Below, piece after piece: positions 15,940 through 23,867 of a stretch of DNA of 55,014 bases. The translations under genes were made by a program, and so were the position numbers. The DNA is from Acidimicrobiia bacterium. GTDB taxonomy: Bacteria; Actinomycetota; Acidimicrobiia; Acidimicrobiales; Bin134. Location: positions 1 through 55,014 of the forward strand of contig JAJEGM010000027.1 of the NCBI GenBank assembly GCA_022819825.1, written 5' to 3'. The notes under the pieces are model-generated. The model made no database searches. It saw only the letters and a program-made list of their open reading frames with translations, and was not told where the DNA came from. Every line of letters starts with the position of its first letter. The first letter of the stretch is position 1.

Positions 15940-17241
15940 TCAGCGGTTTTTGAGCAGGTTCTCAGCGAAGTCCTGCACCATAACCAGCACGTCTCCCCCG
16001 GGTAGAGCGATGAAGGTCTGGCCCGGGGTGAGCCGTACCGGATTGCCGTTGTTGTCGGTGACCTGCCAGGGCTGGTTTGCCGATGGCCGGGTCCACCGGC
16101 CCCGAATCAGATGGCCATCGGTGAACACCAGGGCCACCCCGCCCTCGGAATCAACGGTGATGGCCTCAGGGCAGTAGGAGCAGGCCGCGCTGCCGGTGTA
16201 TCCAGTTTGCAGAACTACCACGTTGGCGGGAGTTACCTGGACAGGGGCGACATCGGGGTTGGGAGTGCCATTGGAGTGGCGGGCCATGTCGACATGGGGG
16301 GTGCCGTCTTGCCAGCGAGCCCAACCGCCAGCCTCAGAATCCCAGGCAAAATGGGCGATTGTGCCGCCGAGATAGCGGATCTCCACCCCGGGGGCCGGTT
16401 CAGCACCGGATGGGAGCGCCTCTCCCGGTCTGCGGTACTCGAAGAGGGGTTCGGGGGCCGTCAACTCGCGGGGAGCGGCCTGCCAGATGTTCGCAGTGGA
16501 GGTGTACAGGTTGAAGGGTGCCACCCGGTCGCCCACCCGCCAATAGTCAGTGGGAAGGTGGTCCCAGCGAAGTTCGTAGAGCCTGCCGTTGGACTGGCCT
16601 TGGGACACCTCCCGCAGCACGCCGGGATTGGCCCCCGAATGCCCATACACCGGCTGGCCGAAGTTGGCCAGGATGTCGGGGTCGGAGCTGCGTGCCGATC
16701 GGACCGGACCGAGCGAGATGGCCCCCTGACTGTGGAACACGGCCATGAGTCGGGTGATGGTCTCCACCCTGACCTCGATCAGCACATCGGCCTGGTTGAT
16801 CCCGGTCTGGGGCCGTCCCACGCTGCTGGTGCCGATCTTCACGGCCAATGCGGGCCGATCCATGATGGACGGATCCTCCAGCGGCTCGCCGGTCAGCGGT
16901 TCGGTAGGTCCAGGCGTCGGGGTGGGCGTGGCCGGGGCGGATTCGGGCTCCTCTTTACCCGGCGCCGCAGTGACTGAATCTTGGGATTCAGGGTCTTGAG
17001 AAGCGGGATCAGACGACTCTTCGGGGGCCTCAGGGTCCGAAGCCCCGTCGGGAGCCGGGCCATCACCGGCACCGCTGCCAAGAGCCGCAGTGGGCGCCGC
17101 AGTAGCCGGCGCCGGGGCCCCGTCGCCGCCTGCGCCGTCGTCGTCGTTTCCGCAGCCCGCGACCAGAAGCGCAAGGGCCAGAAAAACAGCAGCGCCCCCA
17201 CGCCCGAGGGCGCGCCAGCCGCTGAGCTTGCTCGGGCTCAA
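15940..17241 (-). CDS. DUF3048 (YerB-like) lipoprotein
   Basis: 433 residues from a TTG at 17241 whose bases overlap the TGA of the upstream gene. Upstream codons in frame exist but would run far into that gene and precede the signal peptide. The signal (hydrophobic run GGAAVFLALALLVAGC) ends in lipobox LVAGC. A ~100-residue low-complexity linker rich in Pro, Ala, Asp, Glu and Ser follows. The folded part begins at ALAVKIGTSSVGRPQTGINQ and contains LGPVRSARSSDPDIL, AHFAWDSEAGGWARW and NVVVLQTGY, matching DUF3048. The function of this extracellular family is unknown. It follows the degenerate M48 gene and pimA on the same strand. Confidence 0.85.
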   Translation of the reverse strand: MSPSKLSGWRALGRGGAAVFLALALLVAGCGNDDDGAGGDGAPAPATAAPTAALGSGAGDGPAPDGASDPEAPEESSDPASQDPESQDSVTAAPGKEEPESAPATPTPTPGPTEPLTGEPLEDPSIMDRPALAVKIGTSSVGRPQTGINQADVLIEVRVETITRLMAVFHSQGAISLGPVRSARSSDPDILANFGQPVYGHSGANPGVLREVSQGQSNGRLYELRWDHLPTDYWRVGDRVAPFNLYTSTANIWQAAPRELTAPEPLFEYRRPGEALPSGAEPAPGVEIRYLGGTIAHFAWDSEAGGWARWQDGTPHVDMARHSNGTPNPDVAPVQVTPANVVVLQTGYTGSAACSYCPEAITVDSEGGVALVFTDGHLIRGRWTRPSANQPWQVTDNNGNPVRLTPGQTFIALPGGDVLVMVQDFAENLLKNR

Positions 17242-17993
17242 AGCTCGGTCAGCGCGGCAATCCGAGTATCCAGCCGGGGATGGCGGATGGCGTCGGCGAT
17301 ACCCCAATCGGGCTCATCGATCCACATGTGAAGCGCTGCCACCGTTGGCGATGGTACCTGAGCGGTCTGGGCAGAAAGTGTCATCAGCGCAGACAGCAGG
17401 CCGGGAGGGTACCGAGTGAGCGACACCGCCTCGAAGTCGGCGGCCAGGCCCCGCTGGGCGGGCAGCACCCGGTCCATCACCCGGCGACGCAGCCAGCCGA
17501 CCGTTGTGAGCGGCCAGGCCAACAGCACTCCGGCCAGCGTCTCGAATGCGGCATCGCCTCGACGAATCCGGCAGAGGTGATGGGCCACCAGCCCTTCCAG
17601 CTCGATGCGCTCGAGTTGCTCCACTGCGCCGGATGTGACGACGATGGCCGCGTGGGCGGGGGTGCGGGCCGCGGCCAGAGAGTTGATCGAATGGGAGTGG
17701 ATCACCCGCAGTTCGGGGGTGGGGATGCCGTGGCTGACGCAAAGGCCCTCCAACACGTTTTCGATCGCCTCCTCCACTTCGCCGTGGGGAGCGGTGCTCT
17801 TGGTGAGGCGAAGAAGGAGTCGCCACGCGGCCAAGTGCAGTCCTATGGCCGCAACCACACCGACGATCGCGCCGATCACCAAACAAACAAGCCAGGGCAA
17901 TCCGATCAAGACCAGGATCGCCAGAACCACCGCGCCGACAATCACCCCCAGTGTGACGAGGGCAGCTGCAGACCGGCGTCGGCTTGTGCTCAT
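17238..17993 (-). CDS. M48-like membrane protein with a degenerate zinc motif
   Basis: 251 residues. Two N-terminal membrane helices lie at about 12-32 and 34-58. The segment INSLAAARTPAHAAIVVTSG then EGLVAHHLCRIRRGD aligns with M48 (HtpX/Ste24) peptidases, in which the last part should be HExxH. Here residues 138-142 are HHLCR: the catalytic Glu and the second His are replaced. The later acidic ligand region is also weak. It is probably not an active protease; a scaffold or regulatory role is possible. The ATG start overlaps the pimA stop by 4 nt, and its own stop overlaps the DUF3048 start, so it sits inside the PIM operon. Confidence 0.75.
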   Translation of the reverse strand: MSTSRRRSAAALVTLGVIVGAVVLAILVLIGLPWLVCLVIGAIVGVVAAIGLHLAAWRLLLRLTKSTAPHGEVEEAIENVLEGLCVSHGIPTPELRVIHSHSINSLAAARTPAHAAIVVTSGAVEQLERIELEGLVAHHLCRIRRGDAAFETLAGVLLAWPLTTVGWLRRRVMDRVLPAQRGLAADFEAVSLTRYPPGLLSALMTLSAQTAQVPSPTVAALHMWIDEPDWGIADAIRHPRLDTRIAALTEL

Positions 17994-19111
17994 TCGACCT
18001 CCTGGCTTTCTTGCCGCGGGGGCTGGGGGCTGCGGACCCGGCGGCGGGCAGCCAGGTCGGCATAGATCTCGGCATAGCGGCTGGCCAGCGTGTCCATGGA
18101 GAACTGGTGGGCTCGGTCGAGTCCCGATTCCACCAAGGATGCCGCGGTGTCTTCGTCGAACAGCACCCGCTTCAGGGCCGCGGCCAACGCCGCGGGATCG
18201 CCCGGCTCGGAGAGAAGCGCGTCGCGACCGGGCCGGGCGACGATGGCGTAGGCGTCGAGATCGGAAGCCACGATCGGAGTCTTCGCCGCCATGGCCTCAA
18301 GCAGCACCACGCCGAATGACTCGCCGAACAGAGACGGGGCGCAGAACACGTCGGCCCCCCGCAAGCGGGCCTGCTTCTCGGCGTCGGAAATCCTACCCAG
18401 CCATTCAACCCGGGGATCATTGCCGGTGCGCGCTCTCAGGGCATCGGTCTCGGGGCCATCGCCTCCCACCCACAGCCGTACTTCATCGGGCAGGTATTGG
18501 AGGGCGTCGATGAGGATGCCCAATCCCTTGCGAGGCTCGAGGCGGCCCACGAAGAAGATGGTGGGATGAGGCGCAATGATCGGCTCGGCTGAGGGGGCGT
18601 CCAACTCCACTCCGTTGAACACCAGCTCGTATCGACCGCCCAACTCCCCCTCGGCCAAGCGGCGGGCGTCCTCGGATACCGCGCAGCGATAGTCCAGGCG
18701 GTTGGCCACCGCTCTCACTATGGGGCGCAGATACTGGTAGGCGGTGCTGTGGCCGGCCCGGTGGAAGGTGCCCAGCAGCGGCGCCGACTTCATCACGGCC
18801 GCGGTGTTGGTGGGGCCGGGGGCGAGGGGCTCGTGGAGGTGAAGCACGTCGAATCGCTCATCGCGCAGCACCCGTATGGTGCGGAGTTGGGCCGGGGGGT
18901 CGGGGGCCAGGGGGGCGATGGAGCCGTTGGCCGCGGTGGGCAGGCTGTTGCCCAAGGGAGTAACCGACTCGTCGGGCGGAGGACCGTCGCACGGGGCCAG
19001 CACCCGGGCTTCCACCCCCATACGACGCAGGGAGCGGGCCAGTCCCATCACCTGGCCTTGGACACCGCCGGGGATGGTGAGGGAGTAGGGGCAAACCAGG
19101 CCGACCCTCAT
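17990..19111 (-). CDS. pimA: phosphatidylinositol alpha-mannosyltransferase PimA-like
   Basis: 373 residues, GT4 family with a GT-B fold. PimA adds the first mannose from GDP-mannose to phosphatidylinositol at the inner membrane face. The N-terminus RVGLVCPYSLTIPGGVQGQV contains the GGV loop. Other motifs are ANGSIAPLAPDP, LHLHEPLAPGPT, LGTFHRAGH, TIFFVGRLEPRKGLGILIDA and the nucleotide-sugar EX7E region FGESFGVVLLEAMA. Gene order pgsA-patA-pimA is the actinobacterial PIM cluster, which supports this substrate over other GT4 activities. A GAGGAAG ribosome-binding site 5 nt before the ATG lies in the second unit of a 17 bp tandem repeat. Confidence 0.88.
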   Translation of the reverse strand: MRVGLVCPYSLTIPGGVQGQVMGLARSLRRMGVEARVLAPCDGPPPDESVTPLGNSLPTAANGSIAPLAPDPPAQLRTIRVLRDERFDVLHLHEPLAPGPTNTAAVMKSAPLLGTFHRAGHSTAYQYLRPIVRAVANRLDYRCAVSEDARRLAEGELGGRYELVFNGVELDAPSAEPIIAPHPTIFFVGRLEPRKGLGILIDALQYLPDEVRLWVGGDGPETDALRARTGNDPRVEWLGRISDAEKQARLRGADVFCAPSLFGESFGVVLLEAMAAKTPIVASDLDAYAIVARPGRDALLSEPGDPAALAAALKRVLFDEDTAASLVESGLDRAHQFSMDTLASRYAEIYADLAARRRVRSPQPPRQESQEVE

Positions 19112-19113
19112 TT

Positions 19114-19147
19114 GGGCTTCCTCGTCATCCGGGCTTCCTCGTCATCC
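19114..19147 (-). repeat. 17 bp tandem duplication between patA and pimA
   Basis: Two identical 17 bp units at 19114-19130 and 19131-19147 lie across the patA stop and the patA-pimA gap. Each contains GGATGACGAGGAAG on the coding strand, so the unit carries both the patA TGA and the pimA ribosome-binding site. The duplication therefore adds a second, more distant GAGGAAG. Confidence 0.85.
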
Positions 19148-20152
19148 GGGCGTCCTCACTCGCGTGGACCGCTCAACTTGATCAGGCTGCTGGTGCAGGC
19201 CACTTCGTTGCTGGCGGAATCTTTGGAGGGCTTCTTCATCGCTCGGCCAGTTGGTCTGCATCAGGTGCCACTGCTCTGGAGCGGCGCGGATCAGCTCTTC
19301 CAAAGCCAGGGCCAGATCTTGGGTGACCCGGGTCACGTCGGCCCGCAAGCGGCCCTGTCGCTCAGCGGGAACCGGAGGGAGCACCACACCCCGGTGGTTG
19401 GGCCCGTCTTGGTAGACCGCGGTGGGCAGAATCGCCGCGCCGGTCCGCAGAGCAAGGGTGGCTGGGCCGCCGGGCAACAGGGTGCGCTCACCGAAGAACT
19501 CCACCTCCACTCCCCCGCGGCCAACCTGTCGATCGGCGAGCAGACACACCACCTGCCGGGACCGCAACGACTTGATGAGCACCGAGACCGCGTCCGGACC
19601 CAGGGCCACAATGTCGATGCCCATGCGGCGGCGCTCCTCCACCATCCAATCGAACAGCCGGGCCGGCTTGAGCGGCTCGACTACGGAGATCACCGGGTAG
19701 CCCGGAATGCGAGCCATCCACGTTCCCGCCCACTCCCAGCCTCCGAGGTGGGGAAGGGCCAGTATCGGGGCCGTGCCGGAGTCGATGGCCTCTTGAATGT
19801 GGTTGAACCCCTGATGGCTGAATCCGGCTTCCACCTCGGCGTCGTCCAGATCGCCGAGCCGGGCGCCGTCGAACCAGTATCGGGCGTAAGACTCGAACGA
19901 GGCTCGCACCGCTTGGGCCAGCGCTTCACCTTGCATTTCGGGGCCGCACACCCTCTGGAGGCGGCGCTCGGTGATGAAGCGACGCTCGGGCAGCATCCGG
20001 TACGCGCTCCGGCTGATGGCCCGGGTGAGGGCTGCTCCCACCGATCGCGGCAACCGGCGAGCCAGGGCGGCCCCGCTGCGGTACAGCACCACGTCGGCCG
20101 AGAGGCGGCGGGTTCGGTGTATCGGAGCAACCGTCTCGGCAGTGTCGGTCAT
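19142..20152 (-). CDS. phosphatidylinositol mannoside acyltransferase (PatA-like, HtrB/LpxL family)
   Basis: 336 residues from the ATG at 20152 (MTDTAETVAPIHRTRR), which overlaps the pgsA stop by 4 nt. The frame is open upstream, but that would lie inside pgsA. LALPHLGGWEWAGTW carries the HX4(D/E) acyltransferase motif. VVEPLKPARLFDWM and LLADRQVGRGGVEVEFFG match the lysophospholipid/lauroyl acyltransferase fold. In mycobacteria PatA acylates the 6-OH of mannose in PIM, acting on the PimA product. The surrounding genes make the same role likely here, but acyl-chain preference cannot be read from sequence. Confidence 0.87.
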   Translation of the reverse strand: MTDTAETVAPIHRTRRLSADVVLYRSGAALARRLPRSVGAALTRAISRSAYRMLPERRFITERRLQRVCGPEMQGEALAQAVRASFESYARYWFDGARLGDLDDAEVEAGFSHQGFNHIQEAIDSGTAPILALPHLGGWEWAGTWMARIPGYPVISVVEPLKPARLFDWMVEERRRMGIDIVALGPDAVSVLIKSLRSRQVVCLLADRQVGRGGVEVEFFGERTLLPGGPATLALRTGAAILPTAVYQDGPNHRGVVLPPVPAERQGRLRADVTRVTQDLALALEELIRAAPEQWHLMQTNWPSDEEALQRFRQQRSGLHQQPDQVERSTRVRTPG

Positions 20153-20742
20153 ACTGAATGCAGGGAGTCGGCCTGACGCCAGACCTTGGCAAACCGATAG
20201 ACGGCGGTGGCGGCAGTGAGGCCCAGCATGGCCCACAGTATGGGGATCAGCACGAAGCTGAAGGCCAAACCGGCTCCGAGCACGAAGAACCGTTCGGCCC
20301 GCTCCATGAGGCCGCCCTTGGCGTCGAGCCCGAGCGACTCGGCCTTGGCCCGCAGATAGGAGACCAGCGAGGCCACCGCCATGAGGGCCACTGGCAACAT
20401 GAAGATGCGCCCCGGCTCATTGGAGCCCAAGTACCAGGCCACCCCCCCGAACAGCAGGGCATCGCACACCCGATCGCTGGCCGAGTCGAAAAAGGCGCCC
20501 CGGACCGAGCTGGTGCCCGATGCTTTGGCGATGGGCCCGTCGAGGGCGTCGGAAAGACCGGTGAGGATCAAGAAGACCAGGCCGAGGATCAGCTGGCCTC
20601 GACCGATGACCACGGCGGCCACCGCAGCCATGACAATGCCGAAGGCGGTAACCCCATCGGCGCTCACGCCCAACCGGCAGAGGACGGCTCCGATGGGATC
20701 AAGCCCACGATTGACCGCCGAGCGCCAATTGCCGTCGAACAT
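20149..20742 (-). CDS. pgsA: CDP-alcohol phosphatidyltransferase, probable phosphatidylinositol phosphate synthase
   Basis: 197 residues with about six membrane segments. The CDP-alcohol phosphotransferase motif D-x2-DG-x2-AR-x8-G-x3-D-x3-D is present as DALDGPIAK ... GAFFDSASD, with the usual Arg replaced by Lys. In actinobacteria this gene position, next to patA and pimA, belongs to the enzyme joining inositol phosphate to CDP-diacylglycerol, which supplies the lipid anchor for PIMs. Phosphatidylglycerophosphate synthase is the alternative within the same family. Overlaps patA by 4 nt. Confidence 0.85.
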   Translation of the reverse strand: MFDGNWRSAVNRGLDPIGAVLCRLGVSADGVTAFGIVMAAVAAVVIGRGQLILGLVFLILTGLSDALDGPIAKASGTSSVRGAFFDSASDRVCDALLFGGVAWYLGSNEPGRIFMLPVALMAVASLVSYLRAKAESLGLDAKGGLMERAERFFVLGAGLAFSFVLIPILWAMLGLTAATAVYRFAKVWRQADSLHSV

Positions 20743-20749
20743 GTGGCCT

Positions 20750-21289
20750 CTACTCTACTTCTGAGCCTGAACGCAGGTCAGTCCAGTCTTCGGGATTGGG
20801 TTGCACCAACTGGGCCCAGTCTTCGGGATTGGGCTGCACCAGCTGGTCGATCAGATCGCCGGTGATGCCGTCCACAAACACCAATCCCCGCTGGTCGGGC
20901 TGGGGTTCGTTGGAGTAGAGCAGGATGCGCCAAGTGGGGCGGCTGAACCAGCCTCGCCACCCCATTTGGGCCGATGCATGGCCCACGGGAAAGCCCACTG
21001 CGCCGGTAGCGATCACCAATGCGTCCGACTCGTCGATTTTCAGCTCCTTCCCACAGACGAAGCCATAGACGGCGAATACGGCCAAGGCGATGGCTGCGGC
21101 CAAGAACCCTCCGTTGACCAGGGGACTATCGGAGGCAACGGCCCAAACCACCGTGCCTACCAGTGCGGCTGACAAGTAGATGATGGCCGGGATCCGGCGG
21201 CGGCTGTTGTTGGGAAACAGATAGGGGCCGACGTATTCGCTGACGTTCAGCTCCTGGGGAAGCTCATCGGTGATCTCCGCGTCGGACAC
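20750..21289 (-). CDS. small membrane protein of unknown function
   Basis: 179 residues from a GTG at 21289. The N-terminal ~30 residues are acidic then basic (NNSRRR). Two membrane helices follow at about residues 33-53 and 58-78, then a soluble domain (KELKIDESDALVIATGAVGFPVG; RGLVFVDGITGDLI). The C-terminus contains two copies of QLVQPNPEDW, produced by a 33 bp in-frame duplication. I do not recognise a family. It sits between the HIT hydrolase (9 bp) and pgsA (7 bp), so it is co-transcribed with the PIM genes. The site is not occupied by this gene in the mycobacterial cluster as I remember it. Confidence 0.7.
   Translation of the reverse strand: MSDAEITDELPQELNVSEYVGPYLFPNNSRRRIPAIIYLSAALVGTVVWAVASDSPLVNGGFLAAAIALAVFAVYGFVCGKELKIDESDALVIATGAVGFPVGHASAQMGWRGWFSRPTWRILLYSNEPQPDQRGLVFVDGITGDLIDQLVQPNPEDWAQLVQPNPEDWTDLRSGSEVE
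20783..20846 (-). repeat. tandem 33 bp-period repeat at the 3' end of the small membrane protein gene
   Basis: Segments 20783-20813 and 20816-20846 are near-identical (two mismatches visible in 31 bp). The 11-codon period keeps the frame, duplicating the peptide QLVQPNPEDW. Confidence 0.85.
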
Positions 21290-21298
21290 AACGAAAGG

Positions 21299-21805
21299 CT
21301 ACCCACCTTCCAAGGCACTTCTCAGCTTGGACCATGACTCGGCCAGGGGTTCGGGGAGCACTCGAGTCTCGGCCGAGGTTGTCATGAAGTTGGTGTCGCC
21401 CCGCCAGCGGGGCAGGCAGTGGACGTGCAGGTGGTCGGGGATGCCGGCGCCGGCGGCCGCTCCCAAGTTGAGGCCCACGTTCACGCCATCGGGCTTGTAG
21501 GCCCGGCGAATGGCCGCCACCGCGGCTCGAACGGCGGCCCACAGTTCATCGCTCTCGATATCGCTGAGATCGGCCAGGTCGGCCACCGGCCGGTTGGGCA
21601 CCACCATCAGATGACCGCTGCCGTAGGGAAAGGCGTTGAGCACCGCGAAACAGGTCACACCCCGCCACAAGATGCCGGTCTCCTCTTCGGGTTCGGGGGC
21701 GGCCAATATCTGCTCGAACAGGGTGGCCTCTCCCGGCTCAGAGCCAGCGTCCGCAATGCCCGCAACGTACTGGCTGCGCCACGGGGCCCACAGACGCTCA
21801 AGCAT
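21299..21805 (-). CDS. HIT family hydrolase (Ap4A phosphorylase-like)
   Basis: 168 residues. The histidine triad is HLHVHCLPRW near residue 125, with GVNVGLNLGAAAGAGIPD before it. The N-terminus MLERLWAPWRSQYV is characteristic of the actinobacterial HIT protein encoded between thrS and pgsA (Rv2613c in M. tuberculosis, an Ap4A phosphorylase). It probably removes diadenosine polyphosphates made by synthetases such as ThrRS. The ATG overlaps the thrS stop by one base (TGATG), indicating translational coupling with thrS. Confidence 0.88.
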   Translation of the reverse strand: MLERLWAPWRSQYVAGIADAGSEPGEATLFEQILAAPEPEEETGILWRGVTCFAVLNAFPYGSGHLMVVPNRPVADLADLSDIESDELWAAVRAAVAAIRRAYKPDGVNVGLNLGAAAGAGIPDHLHVHCLPRWRGDTNFMTTSAETRVLPEPLAESWSKLRSALEGG

Positions 21806-23808
21806 CAGCGGTGTGTTTCCACATCGTCAGCCAGCCGGGCCGCAAAGTCCTCCAACGGCACGCCCCGCTCGTCGCCGTCGCTGCCCCGGGCGTTCACTCC
21901 CACGGTGCCGTGGGCCACATCGTCGTCGCCCACCACCAGCACATAGGGCAGCTTCTGGAGTTTGGCCGCCCGGATGCGCCGACCCAGCGGCTCCTGAGCG
22001 TCGGCCACCTCCACTCTGAATCCGGCTCGGCTTAGGCGGGCCTCCACGTCGGCGGCATAGTCACCATGGGAGGCGGCCACCGGCAAGATGGCGGCTTGGA
22101 CCGGGGCCAGCCAGGCCGGGAACGCACCGCTGCAATGTTCGATGAGCACCCCAAAAAAGCGCTCGATGGCGCCCATGAGGGCACGGTGGATCATCACCGG
22201 CCGGTGGCGGTTGCCATCGGAGCCCACATATTCGAGGCCGAATCGCTCGGGAAGCTGAAAGTCAACCTGGAGAGTGGACAGCTGCCAGCTCCGCCCGATG
22301 GCGTCGCGCACGTCGATGTCGATCTTGGGCCCGTAGAAGGCACCGCCCCCCTCGTCCAACTCGTATTCCAGCCCGGAGGCCTCCAGGGCATCTCGGAGGG
22401 CCTCAGTGGCCAATTCCCACTCGGCGTCTTCACCAATCGACTTTTCCAGCGGCCGGGTGGCCAATCGAGCTTCGAACGAGTCGAATCCGAATGCCCGAAG
22501 CACCGACAGCACGAACGCCACCAGCGAGGCGATCTCGGCGGGGGCCTGCTCCCGGGTAGCGAATATGTGGCTGTCGTCCTGGGTGAATCCCCGGATGCGC
22601 ATCAGGCCGTGGACCGCCCCTGACAGCTCGTAGCGGTACACCGTGCCCAACTCGAACAGTCGAACTGGCAGATCCCGATAGGAGCGCTGGCTGCTCTTGA
22701 AGATGAGCACGTGGAAGGGGCAGTTCATCGGCTTGAGGTGGTAGGAGGCGCCGTCCAACTCCATCGGCGGGTACATGCTCTCCCGGTAGAAGTCCAGATG
22801 GCCGCTGGTCTCCCACAGGTCCGAGCGGGCTATGTGGGGGGTGACTACCGACTGGTAGCCAGCCTCGTCGTGCCGGTCGCGGCTGTAGTCCTCGATGATG
22901 CGGCGCACCGCAGCCCCTTTGGGGTGCCACACCGCCAGCCCCGGTCCCAACTCGGTGGGCCAAGACAGAAGGTCGAGCTCTCGGGCCAGGCGGCGGTGGT
23001 CGCGCTTTTCCGCCTCGGCCAGCCGGTGCAGGTGGGCGGCTAGGTCTTTTCGAGACGCCCAGGCCGTGCCATAGATGCGCTGCAAGGAGGGGCGGCCTGC
23101 ATCGCGGCGCCAGTAGGCCCCGGCCACGCTCATCAGCTTGAAGTGCCCTAGGCGGCCGGTGGATGGAACGTGGGGGCCACGGCACAAGTCGATGAAGGAA
23201 TCCGAGTTGCGGTAGTAGCTGATTTGGCCATCGCCGGCCACCTCGTCGGCCAGCTCGTCGGCCGACTGGCCGCCAGCCGACTGCCCGCCAGCAGCGGCAT
23301 CGGAGGCCATGGCCACCGTCTCGATGATCTCCCGCTTGTAGGGGTGGTCTGCGAACAGCTCCAGCCCTTCCTCGACCGGCACCTCATGGCGCTCAAACGG
23401 CTGATCGGCGGCAATGATCTCCTGCATCCGTGTCTCGATGGCCTCAAGGTCGTCATCGCTGATGGTGTCCCCGTCGGGCAAGTCGAAGTCGTAGTAGAAG
23501 CCGTCTTGAATGGGCGGGCCCACCGCGTAGGTGGCTCCGGGGTACATCTCCAGCACCGCCTGGGCCAGCACATGGGCGGTGGAGTGGCGCAGCGTTTCCA
23601 GGCCGGCGTCGCTGTCGGCAGTGATGATCGCCACCTGCTGGCCGTCGGCTAGCGGACTGTTCAAGTCCACCTCGACATCGTCGACGGTGGCGATCAGCGC
23701 CGCCTTGGCCAGACCGGGGCCGATGTCGGCGGCCAAGTCGCCCGCGGTACCGCCCGAGGGAATCGTACGCGTGCTGCCGTCGGGGAGAATGACGCTGATT
23801 TCAGCCAT
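21805..23808 (-). CDS. thrS: threonine--tRNA ligase
   Basis: 667 residues. Order: N-terminal TGS domain (VILPDGSTRTIPSGG), editing domain with HSTAHVLAQA and FIDLCRGPHV, class II catalytic core (WHPKGAAVRRIIEDY; MNCPFHVLIFKSS with the zinc Cys; RYELSGAVHGLMRIRGFTQDD; PVMIHRALMGAIERF) and C-terminal anticodon domain (GYRVEVAD-like GFRVEVADAQEPLGRRIR). The editing domain has a short insert with GGQSAGGQSADELADE, a small in-frame repeat. Only 59 bp separate it from mshC upstream, with no T-box-like leader visible. It heads the HIT-pgsA-patA-pimA string. Confidence 0.96.
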   Translation of the reverse strand: MAEISVILPDGSTRTIPSGGTAGDLAADIGPGLAKAALIATVDDVEVDLNSPLADGQQVAIITADSDAGLETLRHSTAHVLAQAVLEMYPGATYAVGPPIQDGFYYDFDLPDGDTISDDDLEAIETRMQEIIAADQPFERHEVPVEEGLELFADHPYKREIIETVAMASDAAAGGQSAGGQSADELADEVAGDGQISYYRNSDSFIDLCRGPHVPSTGRLGHFKLMSVAGAYWRRDAGRPSLQRIYGTAWASRKDLAAHLHRLAEAEKRDHRRLARELDLLSWPTELGPGLAVWHPKGAAVRRIIEDYSRDRHDEAGYQSVVTPHIARSDLWETSGHLDFYRESMYPPMELDGASYHLKPMNCPFHVLIFKSSQRSYRDLPVRLFELGTVYRYELSGAVHGLMRIRGFTQDDSHIFATREQAPAEIASLVAFVLSVLRAFGFDSFEARLATRPLEKSIGEDAEWELATEALRDALEASGLEYELDEGGGAFYGPKIDIDVRDAIGRSWQLSTLQVDFQLPERFGLEYVGSDGNRHRPVMIHRALMGAIERFFGVLIEHCSGAFPAWLAPVQAAILPVAASHGDYAADVEARLSRAGFRVEVADAQEPLGRRIRAAKLQKLPYVLVVGDDDVAHGTVGVNARGSDGDERGVPLEDFAARLADDVETHR

Positions 23809-23867
23809 GGCTCAACAAATTAACCTTTCGGCCTAACTGTGCCTGCCCAATTATCGCGAACGGCCCG

